From Variovorax gossypii (GTDB taxonomy: Bacteria; Pseudomonadota; Gammaproteobacteria; Burkholderiales; Burkholderiaceae_C), in NCBI RefSeq assembly GCF_003965815.1, contig NZ_RXOE01000001.1, forward strand, positions 1,550,001-1,614,000: a stretch of DNA of 64,000 bases, in the 5' to 3' direction. The translations under genes and the position numbers were made by a program. The number at the start of each line of letters is the position of its first letter. Position 1 is the stretch's first letter. Below the pieces are notes generated by a model, which was given only the letters and a program-made list of their open reading frames with translations, was not told the origin of the DNA and did no database searches. Shown piece after piece: positions 1-7,572 of the stretch.

Positions 1-135
1 CGCGACGGCTCGACCCGCCACCACGGCCTGGGTCTGTCGATCGTGGAAGCCATCGCCCGCATGCATGGCGGGCGGGTGTTCGCGGCCAGCGGGGGCGGCG
101 AGACGCGCATCGGGTTCACCGTCGCGCGTCAGTGA
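1..135 (+). CDS. Sensor histidine kinase, C-terminal fragment
   Basis: This frame is open from the window edge and ends with TGA at 133-135, giving the last 44 residues of a protein. It contains GLGLSIVEAI, the G2 box of the HATPase_c ATP-binding domain of two-component sensor kinases, followed by the usual closing strand pattern. The kinase would autophosphorylate on ATP and pass phosphate to a response regulator. The start, sensor domain and H-box lie outside the window. The wording of the G2 box is common in heavy-metal and general stress kinases, so the signal cannot be named. The next gene is convergent and leaves only 6 bp between the two stops. Confidence 0.85.
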   Translation, partial: RDGSTRHHGLGLSIVEAIARMHGGRVFAASGGGETRIGFTVARQ

Positions 136-141
136 CCGGCA

Positions 142-1398
142 TCAGGGCTTGGCTGCGTGCGCGGCGTCGGCCGCCACAGCCGGCTTGCGGCCGATGAAAA
201 GATTGATCAGCGGCCCCGTCATCGCGGTGGTCGCGAGGGCCATCACAAGCAGCATCGTGAACAGCTCGGGGCCGATCAGCCCCGCGTCGAGGCCGATCTT
301 CATCACGATGAGTTCCATCAGCCCGCGTGCATTCATGAGCGAGCCGGTGGCCAGGCTGTCGCGCCAGCCGTAGCCCGCCATGCGCGCGCCGGCAGCGCCG
401 CCGGCGATCTTGCCCACGGTGGCCACGCCCACGATCAGCAGCATCGCGCCCAGGCTGGCGCCCGAGAAGGCGTTAGGCGTGGTGCCCAGCCCGGCGAGAG
501 CGAAGAAAAGCGGCATCAGCACCACGATGGAGATCGGCTCGATGCGCTCGGTGAGCGACTTCAGCAGGCGGTCGTCGCGCGGCAGGCAGGCTCCGAAGAG
601 GAAGGCGCCGAACACCGCGTGCAGGTGCAGCCACTCGGTAGCGAGGGACGTCGCGAGCAGGCCGATCATCAGCGCCGCCATCACGGTGGTCGAAGGCTCG
701 CCCTCGGGCGCCTTGACGCGCAGCAGCCACGCGAAGGCCGGCTTGAGCCCGAAGAACAGCGCCGCCAGCACCACCGCCATGCCCAGCGTGATCTTCAGCA
801 GCCCCTGGTAGCCCTCGCCCGCACCGACCATCGCGACCACGAAGGCCAGCAGGATCCAGGCGAACACATCGACCACGGCAGCAGCGCCGAGCGAAAGCTG
901 CCCGAAGGGAGTGCGCGTCATGCCGCGGTCCTTCAGGATGCGCGCCATCACGGGGAAGGCAGTGATCGACAGCGCCGCCGCGATGAACAACGCGAAGGGC
1001 CAAAAGCCGACGCCGGCCGGCGCGAGCGAGGGATGCAGCGCCGGCGCGATCGCGAGGCCCAGCGCCATCGGCACGACCACGCTCAGCACGCCCACGTAGC
1101 CCGCCGAGCGAAGCTGCTCGCGCACGCCCTTCGAAGCCCGCAGCTCCAGGCCGACCACGAACATGAACAGCACCAGCCCCAGGGTGGAAAGCGACGAGAG
1201 CCCCTGCAGCGACTCCTTGGAGAACAGCTGCGCATGCAGCGAGGGAAAGAGCGCCCCCATCACGACCGGGCCGAGCATCAGGCCCGCTGCCATCTCGCCG
1301 ACCACGCCGGGCTGGCCCACGTGGCGAAGAACCCAGCCGCAGAAGCGGGCGGTGACCAGGATGACGATGAGCTGCAGCAGGAGCGAAGTGACGGACAT
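142..1398 (-). CDS. Cation:proton antiporter, CPA2 family (KefB/NapA type)
   Basis: This is a 418-residue polytopic inner-membrane protein with about twelve hydrophobic segments. The start MSVTSLLLQLIVILVTARFC leads straight into the first helix, and GQPGVVGEMAAGLMLGP is the typical first conserved block of CPA2 (KefB/NapA) Na+ or K+/H+ exchangers. It ends at the last membrane helix plus a short tail and has no TrkA-N/RCK nucleotide-binding domain, so it is the short transporter form, not a glutathione-gated KefB/KefC. The likely role is monovalent cation or pH homeostasis. It lies head-to-tail with the HxlR regulator gene (36 bp apart, same strand), so the two may be co-transcribed. The ion it carries is not known from sequence. 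Confidence 0.88.
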   Translation of the reverse strand: MSVTSLLLQLIVILVTARFCGWVLRHVGQPGVVGEMAAGLMLGPVVMGALFPSLHAQLFSKESLQGLSSLSTLGLVLFMFVVGLELRASKGVREQLRSAGYVGVLSVVVPMALGLAIAPALHPSLAPAGVGFWPFALFIAAALSITAFPVMARILKDRGMTRTPFGQLSLGAAAVVDVFAWILLAFVVAMVGAGEGYQGLLKITLGMAVVLAALFFGLKPAFAWLLRVKAPEGEPSTTVMAALMIGLLATSLATEWLHLHAVFGAFLFGACLPRDDRLLKSLTERIEPISIVVLMPLFFALAGLGTTPNAFSGASLGAMLLIVGVATVGKIAGGAAGARMAGYGWRDSLATGSLMNARGLMELIVMKIGLDAGLIGPELFTMLLVMALATTAMTGPLINLFIGRKPAVAADAAHAAKP

Positions 1399-1434
1399 CG
1401 AAGGACTGGAGTCGGAGGGGAAATCCGGCCTATG

Positions 1435-1752
1435 TTAGTTCGAAGCCGTGTCGTCCAGCCAGCGGTTGGCCCACTGGTTCAGCGGCAGCAGGCGCCGGAC
1501 GAGTTCCGCGCCCGCCTCGGTCAGCACGTATCCCGCGCCCGCGAGCTCGACCACGCCGGCCGCGCGCAACTCCTTGAGCCGGTCGTTCAGCACCGAGGGC
1601 GACATCTGGTCCGTGCTCGTGCGCAGCGCCCTGAAGCTCTGCGGCAGGCCGTCGCGCAGCTCCCAGAGGATGCGCAGCGTGCCCTTGCGGCCGAGCTGCT
1701 CCAGCAGCCGCATGACGGGGCGGCGCGATGCGGCGGGTTGTGCTTCTTCCAT
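1435..1752 (-). CDS. HxlR-family winged-helix transcriptional regulator
   Basis: This 105-residue protein is almost entirely one winged helix-turn-helix domain. KGTLRILWELRDGLPQSFRAL is shifted slightly from the usual HxlR opening (K..l.iL..L..G..RF.eL), and SVLNDRLKELRAAGVVE is the recognition-helix and wing region. HxlR proteins act as dimers and often sense electrophiles, quinones or oxidants. The gene is divergent from the CMD-family gene at 1882, and the 129-bp gap carries two copies of the palindrome GCTACG-N5-CGTAGC, the expected operator. It is probably an autoregulator and repressor of the neighbour. Starting at ATG 1752 gives the complete domain. Confidence 0.88.
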   Translation of the reverse strand: MEEAQPAASRRPVMRLLEQLGRKGTLRILWELRDGLPQSFRALRTSTDQMSPSVLNDRLKELRAAGVVELAGAGYVLTEAGAELVRRLLPLNQWANRWLDDTASN

Positions 1753-1795
1753 GACGAGGCCTTGCTTGATCGATCAGGCGAGTGTACGCGCTTGC

Positions 1796-1847
1796 GCTAC
1801 GCAATCCGTAGCGATAGACTGCACCCGCCCGCTACGTATTTCGTAGC
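1796..1847. promoter_or_regulatory. Twin palindromic operators of the divergent HxlR / CMD pair
   Basis: Two perfect inverted repeats share the same half-sites. GCTACG-CAATC-CGTAGC lies at 1796-1812 and GCTACG-TATTT-CGTAGC at 1831-1847, with centres 35 bp apart. They sit between the HxlR gene (start 1752) and the CMD-family gene (start 1882), the position expected for operators bound by the HxlR dimer. The repeat of both the 6-bp arms and the 5-bp spacing makes chance unlikely. Confidence 0.8.
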
Positions 1848-1881
1848 GATTTCAGCCTCATCGCCATCAAGGAGACTCCTC

Positions 1882-2454
1882 GTGACCGACACCGCCGAAC
1901 ACCACCCGCCGCGCATCCCTCCGCTCGAAGCCCCCTACCCCGAGCCCATCGGCGAACTGCTCGTGCGCATGACGCCGCCGCAAGCGCCAGAAGTACTCGC
2001 GCTGTTCCGCGTGCTGGCCGTGAACCCGGCACTGGCCGAGCGCACGCTGGACCTGGGGCGCTACCTGCTGGGCCGCAAGGCGGCCATCAGCCTGCGGGAA
2101 CGCGAGATCGTCATCCTGCGCGTCTGTTTCCGTTGCGGCGCCGAATACGAATGGGGCGTGCACTGGACCGGCTTCGCCGATGCCGCAGGCTTCAGCGGCA
2201 CCGACCGCCGCGCGATGGCATCGGCCGACGGCGACCTCGCCCTGCTCGCGCCGCGCGACCGGCTGCTGGTGTCGATGGTCGACCAGCTCCACGACACCAG
2301 CGACTTGGACGATGCGCTCTGGGAGGCCCTGCGCGAGCACTGGAGCCATGCGCAACTCATCGAGCTGATGATGCTCGCGGGCTGGTACCACTCGGTGAGC
2401 TACGTGTGCAATGCGGCGCGCGTGCCGCTGGAGAAGTGGGCGGCGCGTTGGTGA
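1882..2454 (+). CDS. Carboxymuconolactone decarboxylase / AhpD-family protein
   Basis: This 190-residue protein contains a CMD/AhpD-like core. The block LREREIVILRVCFRCGAEYE is followed by WGVHWTGFADAAGF, which matches the family pattern of E...R. ..aEYEW..H......G. Family members are small helical proteins that act as decarboxylases or as thiol-based peroxidase partners; this one lacks a clear CxxC AhpD active-site pair, and the Cys residues lie just before the EYEWGVH block. The start is GTG at 1882, supported by AAGGAG at 1869-1874 seven bases upstream. The open frame extends much further upstream, but that part is antisense to the antiporter. Control by the divergent HxlR regulator is likely, so it may be part of a response to an electrophile or oxidant. 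Confidence 0.82.
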   Translation: MTDTAEHHPPRIPPLEAPYPEPIGELLVRMTPPQAPEVLALFRVLAVNPALAERTLDLGRYLLGRKAAISLREREIVILRVCFRCGAEYEWGVHWTGFADAAGFSGTDRRAMASADGDLALLAPRDRLLVSMVDQLHDTSDLDDALWEALREHWSHAQLIELMMLAGWYHSVSYVCNAARVPLEKWAARW

Positions 2455-2483
2455 CGTGGCGTCCGCAGCATGGTGCTTTCCGT

Positions 2484-2512
2484 TTGACCAGCCCCGGAGC
2501 GAACGCTACGAT
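2484..2512 (+). promoter_or_regulatory. Sigma-70-like promoter of the cysS leader
   Basis: TTGACC at 2484-2489 and TACGAT at 2507-2512 are separated by 17 bp, a near-consensus sigma-70 arrangement. The expected start of transcription is about 2518-2520, on or just before the ATG of the Cys leader peptide at 2520. The leader would then be translated from a leaderless or nearly leaderless mRNA, which fits the lack of a Shine-Dalgarno sequence close to that ATG. Confidence 0.6.
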
Positions 2513-2519
2513 CACTTTG

Positions 2520-2597
2520 ATGTTTGCTTTCGCATCCTTGTCTTCCCTGCTTTTCCGCGCATGCTGTCTGAGCCTGCCAAGGGGAGTCTGCGGCTAG
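2520..2597 (+). CDS. Cys-codon leader peptide of the cysS attenuator
   Basis: ATG at 2520 to TAG at 2595-2597 encodes 25 residues. The C-terminal half reads RACCLSLPRGVCG, with Cys codons TGC TGT at 2562-2567 and TGC at 2589-2591. A short ORF with tandem codons for one amino acid, followed 29 bp later by an intrinsic terminator and then by the gene that charges tRNA with that amino acid, is the classic layout of ribosome-mediated attenuation. Ribosomes stalling on the CC pair when Cys-tRNA is scarce would favour read-through into cysS. The promoter at 2484-2512 places the transcription start at this ATG. No alternative ORF or Shine-Dalgarno explains the stretch. The competing antiterminator fold was not computed. 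Confidence 0.72.
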   Translation: MFAFASLSSLLFRACCLSLPRGVCG

Positions 2598-2625
2598 CGC
2601 TTCGGTTCACGTCCGCATCCCTGAT

Positions 2626-2662
2626 GGCCACCTGTTGCAAGACCGGTGGCCTTTTTGTTTTT
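2626..2662 (+). terminator. Intrinsic terminator in the cysS leader (attenuator)
   Basis: GGCCACC at 2626-2632 pairs perfectly with GGTGGCC at 2645-2651, and is followed by TTTTT-G-TTTTT at 2652-2662. This is a full rho-independent terminator. It lies after the Cys leader peptide stop (2597) and only 32 bp before the synthetase start (2695), so it would stop transcription before cysS unless it is disrupted. It could also serve the CMD-family gene upstream, but its place beyond the new promoter points to attenuation. Confidence 0.85.
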
Positions 2663-2694
2663 CAACGACCACCCTCGCATCACGAAAGGCCCGC

Positions 2695-4089
2695 ATGTCC
2701 GTTGCCCTGTACGACACTTGGTCGCGCTCCCTGCGCCCGTTCACGCCCTTGCAACCTGAGCATGTGGGCCTGTACTGCTGCGGACCGACGGTGTACGACT
2801 ACGCGCACATCGGCAACCTGCGCACGTACGTTTTCGAAGACGTGCTGCGCCGCGTGCTGGAGTTGAACGGCTACCGCGTGCGGCATATCGTCAACATCAC
2901 CGACGTCGGTCACCTTGTCTCAGATGCCGATGAGGGCGAAGACAAGATGGAGAAAGGGAGCAGGCGATCCGGAGAGACTGCCTGGTCCATTGCGCAACGC
3001 TATACGGCAGCCTTCCAGTCCGACTGGCGGGCGCTGAATCTGCTGGAGCCAGCAGAGTGGCCGCGTGCCACTGACCACATTCCCGAGCAGCTGGAATTCA
3101 TCGCCGCTCTCGAACGCAAGGGCTACACCTATCGGACCTCCGACGGCATCTACTTCGACACCATGAAGCAGGACGACTACGGCCATCTCGCCCGCCTCGA
3201 GCGCACAGGCCTGCAGGCCGGCAAGCGAGTCGCAATGGGCGAAAAACGCAATGTCTCGGATTTCGCCCTCTGGAAATTCAGCCCCACGGACAGCAGACGA
3301 CAAATGGAGTGGGACAGCCCCTGGGGACGCGGCTTTCCCGGCTGGCACATCGAATGCTCGGCCATGTCGGCCAAGCACCTGGGCCCGTGGTTCGATATTC
3401 ACTGCGGCGGAGAAGACCACATCGGGGTGCATCACAGCAACGAGATCGCGCAAACACAGGCATGCCACGGCACCCGGCTTGCCAACTTCTGGATGCATGG
3501 CCATTTCCTCACGCTGGACGACAAGAAGATGGCCAAGACGGAGGGCGACTTCCTCCGCCTGCAGACATTGATCGACCGAGGCTTCGACCCGTTGGCCTAT
3601 CGCTACCTGTGCCTTACCGCGCACTATCGGAGCACGCTGCGCTTCACCGAGGAGGCCATGGGCGCGGCGCAAGCCACACTGGAGCGGTTGCGCAACACGT
3701 ATGCCAGTTGGCCGGAGGGCGGCACGGCACACGAGGGCTTCGTGGCCCGCTTCAATGCAGAGGTGAACAAGGACCTCAACCTGCCGCGCGCTCTGGCCGT
3801 TCTGTGGGAGTTGAGCCGAAGCGATCTATCGGCAGCGACACGGCGGGCCACTGTCGATCATTTCGACGCGGTGCTCGGGCTGCGGTTGTGCGACTGGCAG
3901 GCAGACTCACCCGAGGTGCCTGCGGATGTAGTGGCCTTGCTGGATCAACGCCGGAAGGCCCGTGCCGGCAAGGACTGGGCGCTGTCAGACCGTCTGCGCG
4001 ATGCACTTGAAACGCTGGGCTGGCAAGTCGAAGACAGCGCGGAAGGGCAGCGGCTGCGCCGGGACGGGAGCGCGGCAAAAGGAAGCTAG
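2695..4089 (+). CDS. cysS: Cysteinyl-tRNA synthetase (divergent, attenuator-controlled copy)
   Basis: This 464-residue class I synthetase joins cysteine to tRNA-Cys with ATP in the cytoplasm. The Rossmann catalytic core carries HIGN at 38-41 (the HIGN form is normal in many CysRS) and the zinc ligands C29, C221, H246 and E250, in the spacing of the family. The second signature reads KMAKT at 278-282 instead of the near-universal KMSKS, an unusual pair of substitutions. The region around GGEDHIGVHHSNE also differs from the housekeeping type. ATG 2695 was chosen because the protein then opens with the usual MSVALYDTWS; the frame is open further upstream, through the terminator. It is probably a second CysRS induced by cysteine or Cys-tRNA shortage, but the presence of a housekeeping copy elsewhere cannot be seen here. 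Confidence 0.92.
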   Translation: MSVALYDTWSRSLRPFTPLQPEHVGLYCCGPTVYDYAHIGNLRTYVFEDVLRRVLELNGYRVRHIVNITDVGHLVSDADEGEDKMEKGSRRSGETAWSIAQRYTAAFQSDWRALNLLEPAEWPRATDHIPEQLEFIAALERKGYTYRTSDGIYFDTMKQDDYGHLARLERTGLQAGKRVAMGEKRNVSDFALWKFSPTDSRRQMEWDSPWGRGFPGWHIECSAMSAKHLGPWFDIHCGGEDHIGVHHSNEIAQTQACHGTRLANFWMHGHFLTLDDKKMAKTEGDFLRLQTLIDRGFDPLAYRYLCLTAHYRSTLRFTEEAMGAAQATLERLRNTYASWPEGGTAHEGFVARFNAEVNKDLNLPRALAVLWELSRSDLSAATRRATVDHFDAVLGLRLCDWQADSPEVPADVVALLDQRRKARAGKDWALSDRLRDALETLGWQVEDSAEGQRLRRDGSAAKGS

Positions 4090-4133
4090 ACCCGCCTGCG
4101 GCGACCGTCGATGCGGGACGGCCCGCAGGGTCT
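4088..4133. terminator. Possible bidirectional terminator hairpin between cysS and cadA
   Basis: AGACCC at 4088-4093, a three-base bulge, then TGCGG at 4097-4101 can pair with CCGCAGGGTCT at 4123-4133. The hairpin starts at the cysS stop codon and lies between the convergent 3' ends of cysS and cadA. No U-tract follows, so termination is plausible but unproven. Confidence 0.35.
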
Positions 4134-4166
4134 GCCGACAGGCCTCCTCCTCACTGGTGCCTTGCC

Positions 4167-6503
4167 TTAGCCGCGCACCTTGTCACCCGAAGGCACGCGC
4201 ATCAACCGCAACCCGTTCGCCACCACCAGCAGACTCGCGCCCATATCCGCGAACACCGCCATCCACATCGTCGCGCTGCCGAACACGGCGAGCACGAAGA
4301 ACACGCCCTTGATGCCCAGCGCCAGCGTGATGTTCTGCCACAGCACTGAGTGCGCGCGGCGCGAGAGGCGGATGGTCTCGGGGATGCGGCGCAGGTCGTC
4401 GTTCATGATGACCACGTCGGCCGCTTCCATCGCAGTGTCGGTGCCGGCGCCGCCCATCGCGAAGCCGATGTCGGCCTGCGCGAGTGCGGGAGCATCGTTG
4501 ATGCCGTCGCCGGTCATCGCGGCTGCGCCGTAGCGCTGCTGCATGGCCTTGACGGCGTCGAGCTTCTCCTCGGGCAGCAGATTGCCGCGCACGTCCTCGA
4601 TGCCGGCATGGGCGCCGATGGTCTTCGCGGTGGCTGTGTTGTCGCCGGTGAGCATCACCGGCACCACGCCGAGCGCGCGCAGTTCCGCAACTGCAGCCTG
4701 CGACGACTCCTTGATGGTGTCGGCCACGGCGAACAGCGCGAGCACGGCCTTGTCGGATGCCAGCAGCGTGACGGTGCGGCCGGCTTCCTCATGGCGCTTG
4801 AGCTCGGCTTCGAGCGACGGCGTGCAAAGGCCGCGCTCCTCGATCAGCCGGTGGTTGCCCAGCACGTAGACCTGCCCCGCGTGCGCGGCCTGCACGCCGC
4901 GTCCGGGCAGCGCGGTGAAGTCGGAGACTTCGCCCTGCACGCTCTTCAGGCCTTCGGCGATGGCCTTCGACACGGGGTGGTCGGAGCGGCCCGCGATGCT
5001 GGCGGCAACGACGAACACGGCTGCTTCATTGCCCGCATCGCCAACGAGCGATGACTCCACCAGCTTCGGCTTGCCTTCGGTGATGGTGCCGGTCTTGTCG
5101 AGCGCCACCGCCTTGAGCTTGCGCGCCTCCTCGAGATACGTGCCGCCCTTGATGAGAATGCCGCGCCGCGCGGCCGAGGCCAGCGCGCTCACCACCGTGA
5201 CCGGCGTGGAGATCACCAGCGCGCACGGGCAGGCGATGACCAGCAGCACCAGCGCCTTGTAGACCGACTGCATCCAGGTCCAGTCCATGAAGAACGGCGC
5301 GAACACCGCGATGGCCAGTGCCAGCACGAACACGGTCGGCGTGTAGATGGCGGCGAACCTGTCGACGAAGCGCTGCGTGGGCGCGCGCGAGCCCTGCGCT
5401 TCCTCGACCGCATGGATGATTCGCGCGAGCGTGGTGTTCGACGCCACCGCCGTCACGCGGAACTCCAGCGCGGCGGTCTGGTTGATGGTGCCGGCGAACA
5501 CCTGGTCGCCGACGGTCTTGTCGACCGGAATGCTCTCGCCGGTGACCGGCGCCTGGTCGATGGCGCTGTTGCCTTCGGTGACGATGCCGTCCAGCGGCAC
5601 GCGCTCGCCGGGGCGGATGCGCGCGACGGCGCCGAGCTCGACCGCGCTGGCCATCACGGTCTTCCAGCTGCCGTCGGCCTGCTTCACCTCGGCCTGCTCG
5701 GGCGCGAGCGCCAGCAGGCTCTGGATGGCATTGCGCGCGCGGTCAACGGCGCGGGCCTCGATGAGTTCGGCAATGGCGTAGAGCGCCATCACCATGGCGG
5801 CCTCGGGCCACTGGCCGATGATGAAGGCGCCGGTGACGGCCACGGCCATCAGGGCGTTGATGTTCAGCCGCCCGCGCACCAGCGCGGCGAAGCCCTTCTT
5901 GTAGGTGTCGAGGCCCGCAAGGCCGATGGCGCCCAGCGCCAGCAGCATTCCGGCCGCCATGAAGCCCTTGCCCTCGAGCCCCATGAAGGAGATCGACTCG
6001 GCCGCGATGGCCAGCACCAGCGCTGCGACCAGCCGGGCCAGGCCCGCGCTCATGCCCGCGATGCGTGCCGGTGCGGCCGCGGCCTGCGCGCCTGCGGCCG
6101 GGCCGGTTGCGTCGCCCAGAGGCTCGGGCTTGAAGCCGGCCTTGCGGATGGCTTCGAGCGCGTTGGGCAAGGCTGCGGTATCGGCCGTGATCGCCATCGT
6201 GCGTTCGCCGAGACGAAAGCGCAGAGCCCTGACGCCCGCGACCGGTTCGAGCGCGCGGCGGATCTCCGACTCCTCGACTGCGCAGTCCATCGTGGGAATG
6301 CGAAAGAGCAAGGCTCCCTTGGGAATGTCGCCCGTGTCGACTGCGGGCGACGAGCCGCAGACCGGGTTGCCGCAACACGATGCGGCGGCGGGAGGATGCG
6401 CATGCCCGTGCGAGTGATCGTGACCGTGGCCATGCTCGTGGCCGTGATCTTGCGGATGAAGGGCCGGCGTCACCGGCTTCAGGGCGTTCTGGTTCGTCGT
6501 CAT
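4167..6503 (-). CDS. cadA: Zn/Cd/Pb-translocating P1B-type ATPase
   Basis: This 778-residue inner-membrane pump exports divalent soft metals at the cost of ATP. In order it shows a His-rich N-terminus (residues 20-36, many HGH repeats), a CCGNPVC cluster near 43-49, an HMA domain with MDCAVEE at 72-78 (the Zn/Cd/Pb form rather than the CxxC copper form), transmembrane helices, TGES at 321-324 in the actuator, CPC at 425-427 in the ion path, the phosphorylation motif DKTGT at 469-473, and a SDHPVSKAI HP block. The start is ATG 6503; longer in-frame starts run across the promoter and cadR. It is divergent from cadR, whose MerR-type operator overlaps the cadA promoter. Confidence 0.94.
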   Translation of the reverse strand: MTTNQNALKPVTPALHPQDHGHEHGHGHDHSHGHAHPPAAASCCGNPVCGSSPAVDTGDIPKGALLFRIPTMDCAVEESEIRRALEPVAGVRALRFRLGERTMAITADTAALPNALEAIRKAGFKPEPLGDATGPAAGAQAAAAPARIAGMSAGLARLVAALVLAIAAESISFMGLEGKGFMAAGMLLALGAIGLAGLDTYKKGFAALVRGRLNINALMAVAVTGAFIIGQWPEAAMVMALYAIAELIEARAVDRARNAIQSLLALAPEQAEVKQADGSWKTVMASAVELGAVARIRPGERVPLDGIVTEGNSAIDQAPVTGESIPVDKTVGDQVFAGTINQTAALEFRVTAVASNTTLARIIHAVEEAQGSRAPTQRFVDRFAAIYTPTVFVLALAIAVFAPFFMDWTWMQSVYKALVLLVIACPCALVISTPVTVVSALASAARRGILIKGGTYLEEARKLKAVALDKTGTITEGKPKLVESSLVGDAGNEAAVFVVAASIAGRSDHPVSKAIAEGLKSVQGEVSDFTALPGRGVQAAHAGQVYVLGNHRLIEERGLCTPSLEAELKRHEEAGRTVTLLASDKAVLALFAVADTIKESSQAAVAELRALGVVPVMLTGDNTATAKTIGAHAGIEDVRGNLLPEEKLDAVKAMQQRYGAAAMTGDGINDAPALAQADIGFAMGGAGTDTAMEAADVVIMNDDLRRIPETIRLSRRAHSVLWQNITLALGIKGVFFVLAVFGSATMWMAVFADMGASLLVVANGLRLMRVPSGDKVRG

Positions 6504-6513
6504 GGAATCGATT

Positions 6514-6541
6514 GGAAACCCTGAAGCAGGTGTAGAGTCAA
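6514..6541 (-). promoter_or_regulatory. MerR-type cadA promoter with CadR operator
   Basis: Reading toward cadA, the -35 box TTGACT occupies 6541-6536. The dyad arms ACTCT (6538-6534) and AGGGT (6522-6518) lie in an extended spacer of about 19 bp before a weak -10 (TCCAAT, about 6516-6511). A long spacer with a central dyad is the hallmark of MerR-family promoters, which are activated when metal-bound regulator untwists the DNA. The sequence resembles pbrA/cadA promoters. Confidence 0.75.
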
Positions 6542-6573
6542 CCACCCATCTCCACCCTTTCATTTGCCGCATC

Positions 6574-7047
6574 ATGAAAATCGGTGAACTGGCCAAGGTC
6601 GCGAACACGCCTGTCGAGACCATCCGGTACTACGAGCGCGAGCAGCTGCTGCCCGAGCCCGCGCGCACCGACGGCAACTACCGCATCTACGACGAAGACC
6701 ACGCCCAGCGCCTGGGCTTCATCCGCCGCTGCCGCTCGCTGGACATGACGCTCGACGAGATCCGCAGCCTGCTCAAGTTCCGTGACGCGCCGCAGGAAGA
6801 CTGCGGCGAGGTCAACCAGCTGCTGGACGACCACATCGGCCACGTGGCCGCGCGCATCGCAGAGCTGAAGACGCTGGAAAAGCAGTTGAAGGCATTGCGC
6901 CAGCAGTGCTGCGGCCCCGAGTCGGCGAACGCCTGCGGCATCCTGCAGGAGCTGGACACCGCAGCGCTCGCGCCCGAGACCTTCGGGCAGCACGCGGGCC
7001 ACGTGCACGGCTCGCTGCACGGTACCGGAGCGAAACGCTCGGCCTGA
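6574..7047 (+). CDS. cadR: MerR-family Cd/Pb/Zn-responsive regulator
   Basis: This 157-residue protein begins MKIGELAKVANTPVETIRYY, the MerR winged-helix DNA-binding domain, followed by the long dimerisation helix. Cys residues at 77, 112-113 and 121 match the metal-binding positions of CadR/PbrR proteins. The His-rich tail (HAGHVHGSLHG, 140-150) matches the second CadR metal site. ATG 6574 gives the standard N-terminus; an upstream in-frame ATG at 6502 would overlap the cadA start and promoter and was rejected. The gene is divergent from cadA and should repress it without metal and activate it with metal. Confidence 0.93.
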   Translation: MKIGELAKVANTPVETIRYYEREQLLPEPARTDGNYRIYDEDHAQRLGFIRRCRSLDMTLDEIRSLLKFRDAPQEDCGEVNQLLDDHIGHVAARIAELKTLEKQLKALRQQCCGPESANACGILQELDTAALAPETFGQHAGHVHGSLHGTGAKRSA

Positions 7048-7109
7048 GGAAGGTCGAAGGCCGGACCGGCGCACGCAACGCTACACTGCGCTCCCTCATC
7101 CTTTCGAAC

Positions 7110-7496
7110 ATGGCCCGCCGGCATTCCATCCATCGCTGCCTGACCGCGCTTCTCGTGGTCATGTCGCTGCTGTTCTCGCAGCTGGCACTGGCGAGCTATG
7201 TCTGCCCGGGCACGCCGGACACGGATTCCATGGCCGAGATGATGGCGACTGGCGCTCCCTGCGAAGGCATGGACATGGCCCAGCCGGTGCTGTGCTTCCA
7301 GCATGCGGCCGACATGTCGCTCTCCTTCGAGCCCGTGAAGCTGGCCACGCCCTCGCTGCCCGCCATCGTGCAGGTCGTGGTCCTCCCGCTGGTGCTGGCG
7401 TCGGAAGGCCATGCCCTTCCGCGGCAGGCCGTGCCCGAGCGGCAGCATCCGCCGCCCGATCCCGTTTTTCTCTCCACGCTCAGACTGCGAGTCTGA
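7110..7496 (+). CDS. Small exported Cys/Met-rich protein of the cus locus
   Basis: This 128-residue protein has an N-terminal hydrophobic stretch (LTALLVVMSLLFSQLALA) that looks like a signal peptide or anchor. It is followed by a short region with three Cys and several Met and His residues (YVCPGT, MAEMMATGAPCEGMDM, VLCFQHAADM). The C-terminus is proline-rich and ends STLRLRV. Small proteins of this build often precede czc/cus efflux operons (CzcI-like), but I cannot assign it firmly. It lies 77 bp before the TolC-family gene on the same strand. It may bind metal in the periplasm; that is inference from residue content and position. Confidence 0.65.
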   Translation: MARRHSIHRCLTALLVVMSLLFSQLALASYVCPGTPDTDSMAEMMATGAPCEGMDMAQPVLCFQHAADMSLSFEPVKLATPSLPAIVQVVVLPLVLASEGHALPRQAVPERQHPPPDPVFLSTLRLRV

Positions 7497-7572
7497 AATC
7501 TCCGTCGACTGACCGGTGCTGGCGCGGCTTGTCCGCCTGCCAGCGATCACCTCGTTCGTCCGCGGAGTTTTC

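Noticed and set aside
157-1881. A long open frame on the plus strand running from 157 into the CMD-family gene, with His/Arg/Gln-rich translation
   Set aside because: It is antisense to the antiporter and HxlR genes, its translation is low-complexity as expected for a GC-rich shadow frame, and only the part after GTG 1882 shows a protein family and a ribosome site.
2455-2694. A T-box riboswitch as the control element of cysS
   Set aside because: No T-box consensus (AGGGTGGnACCGCG) or specifier stem is visible, and the region is short. The Cys-rich leader ORF explains the layout better.
7110-7496. Naming the small protein before cusC as CzcI
   Set aside because: Position and Met/Cys content fit, but no diagnostic motif could be confirmed by eye.
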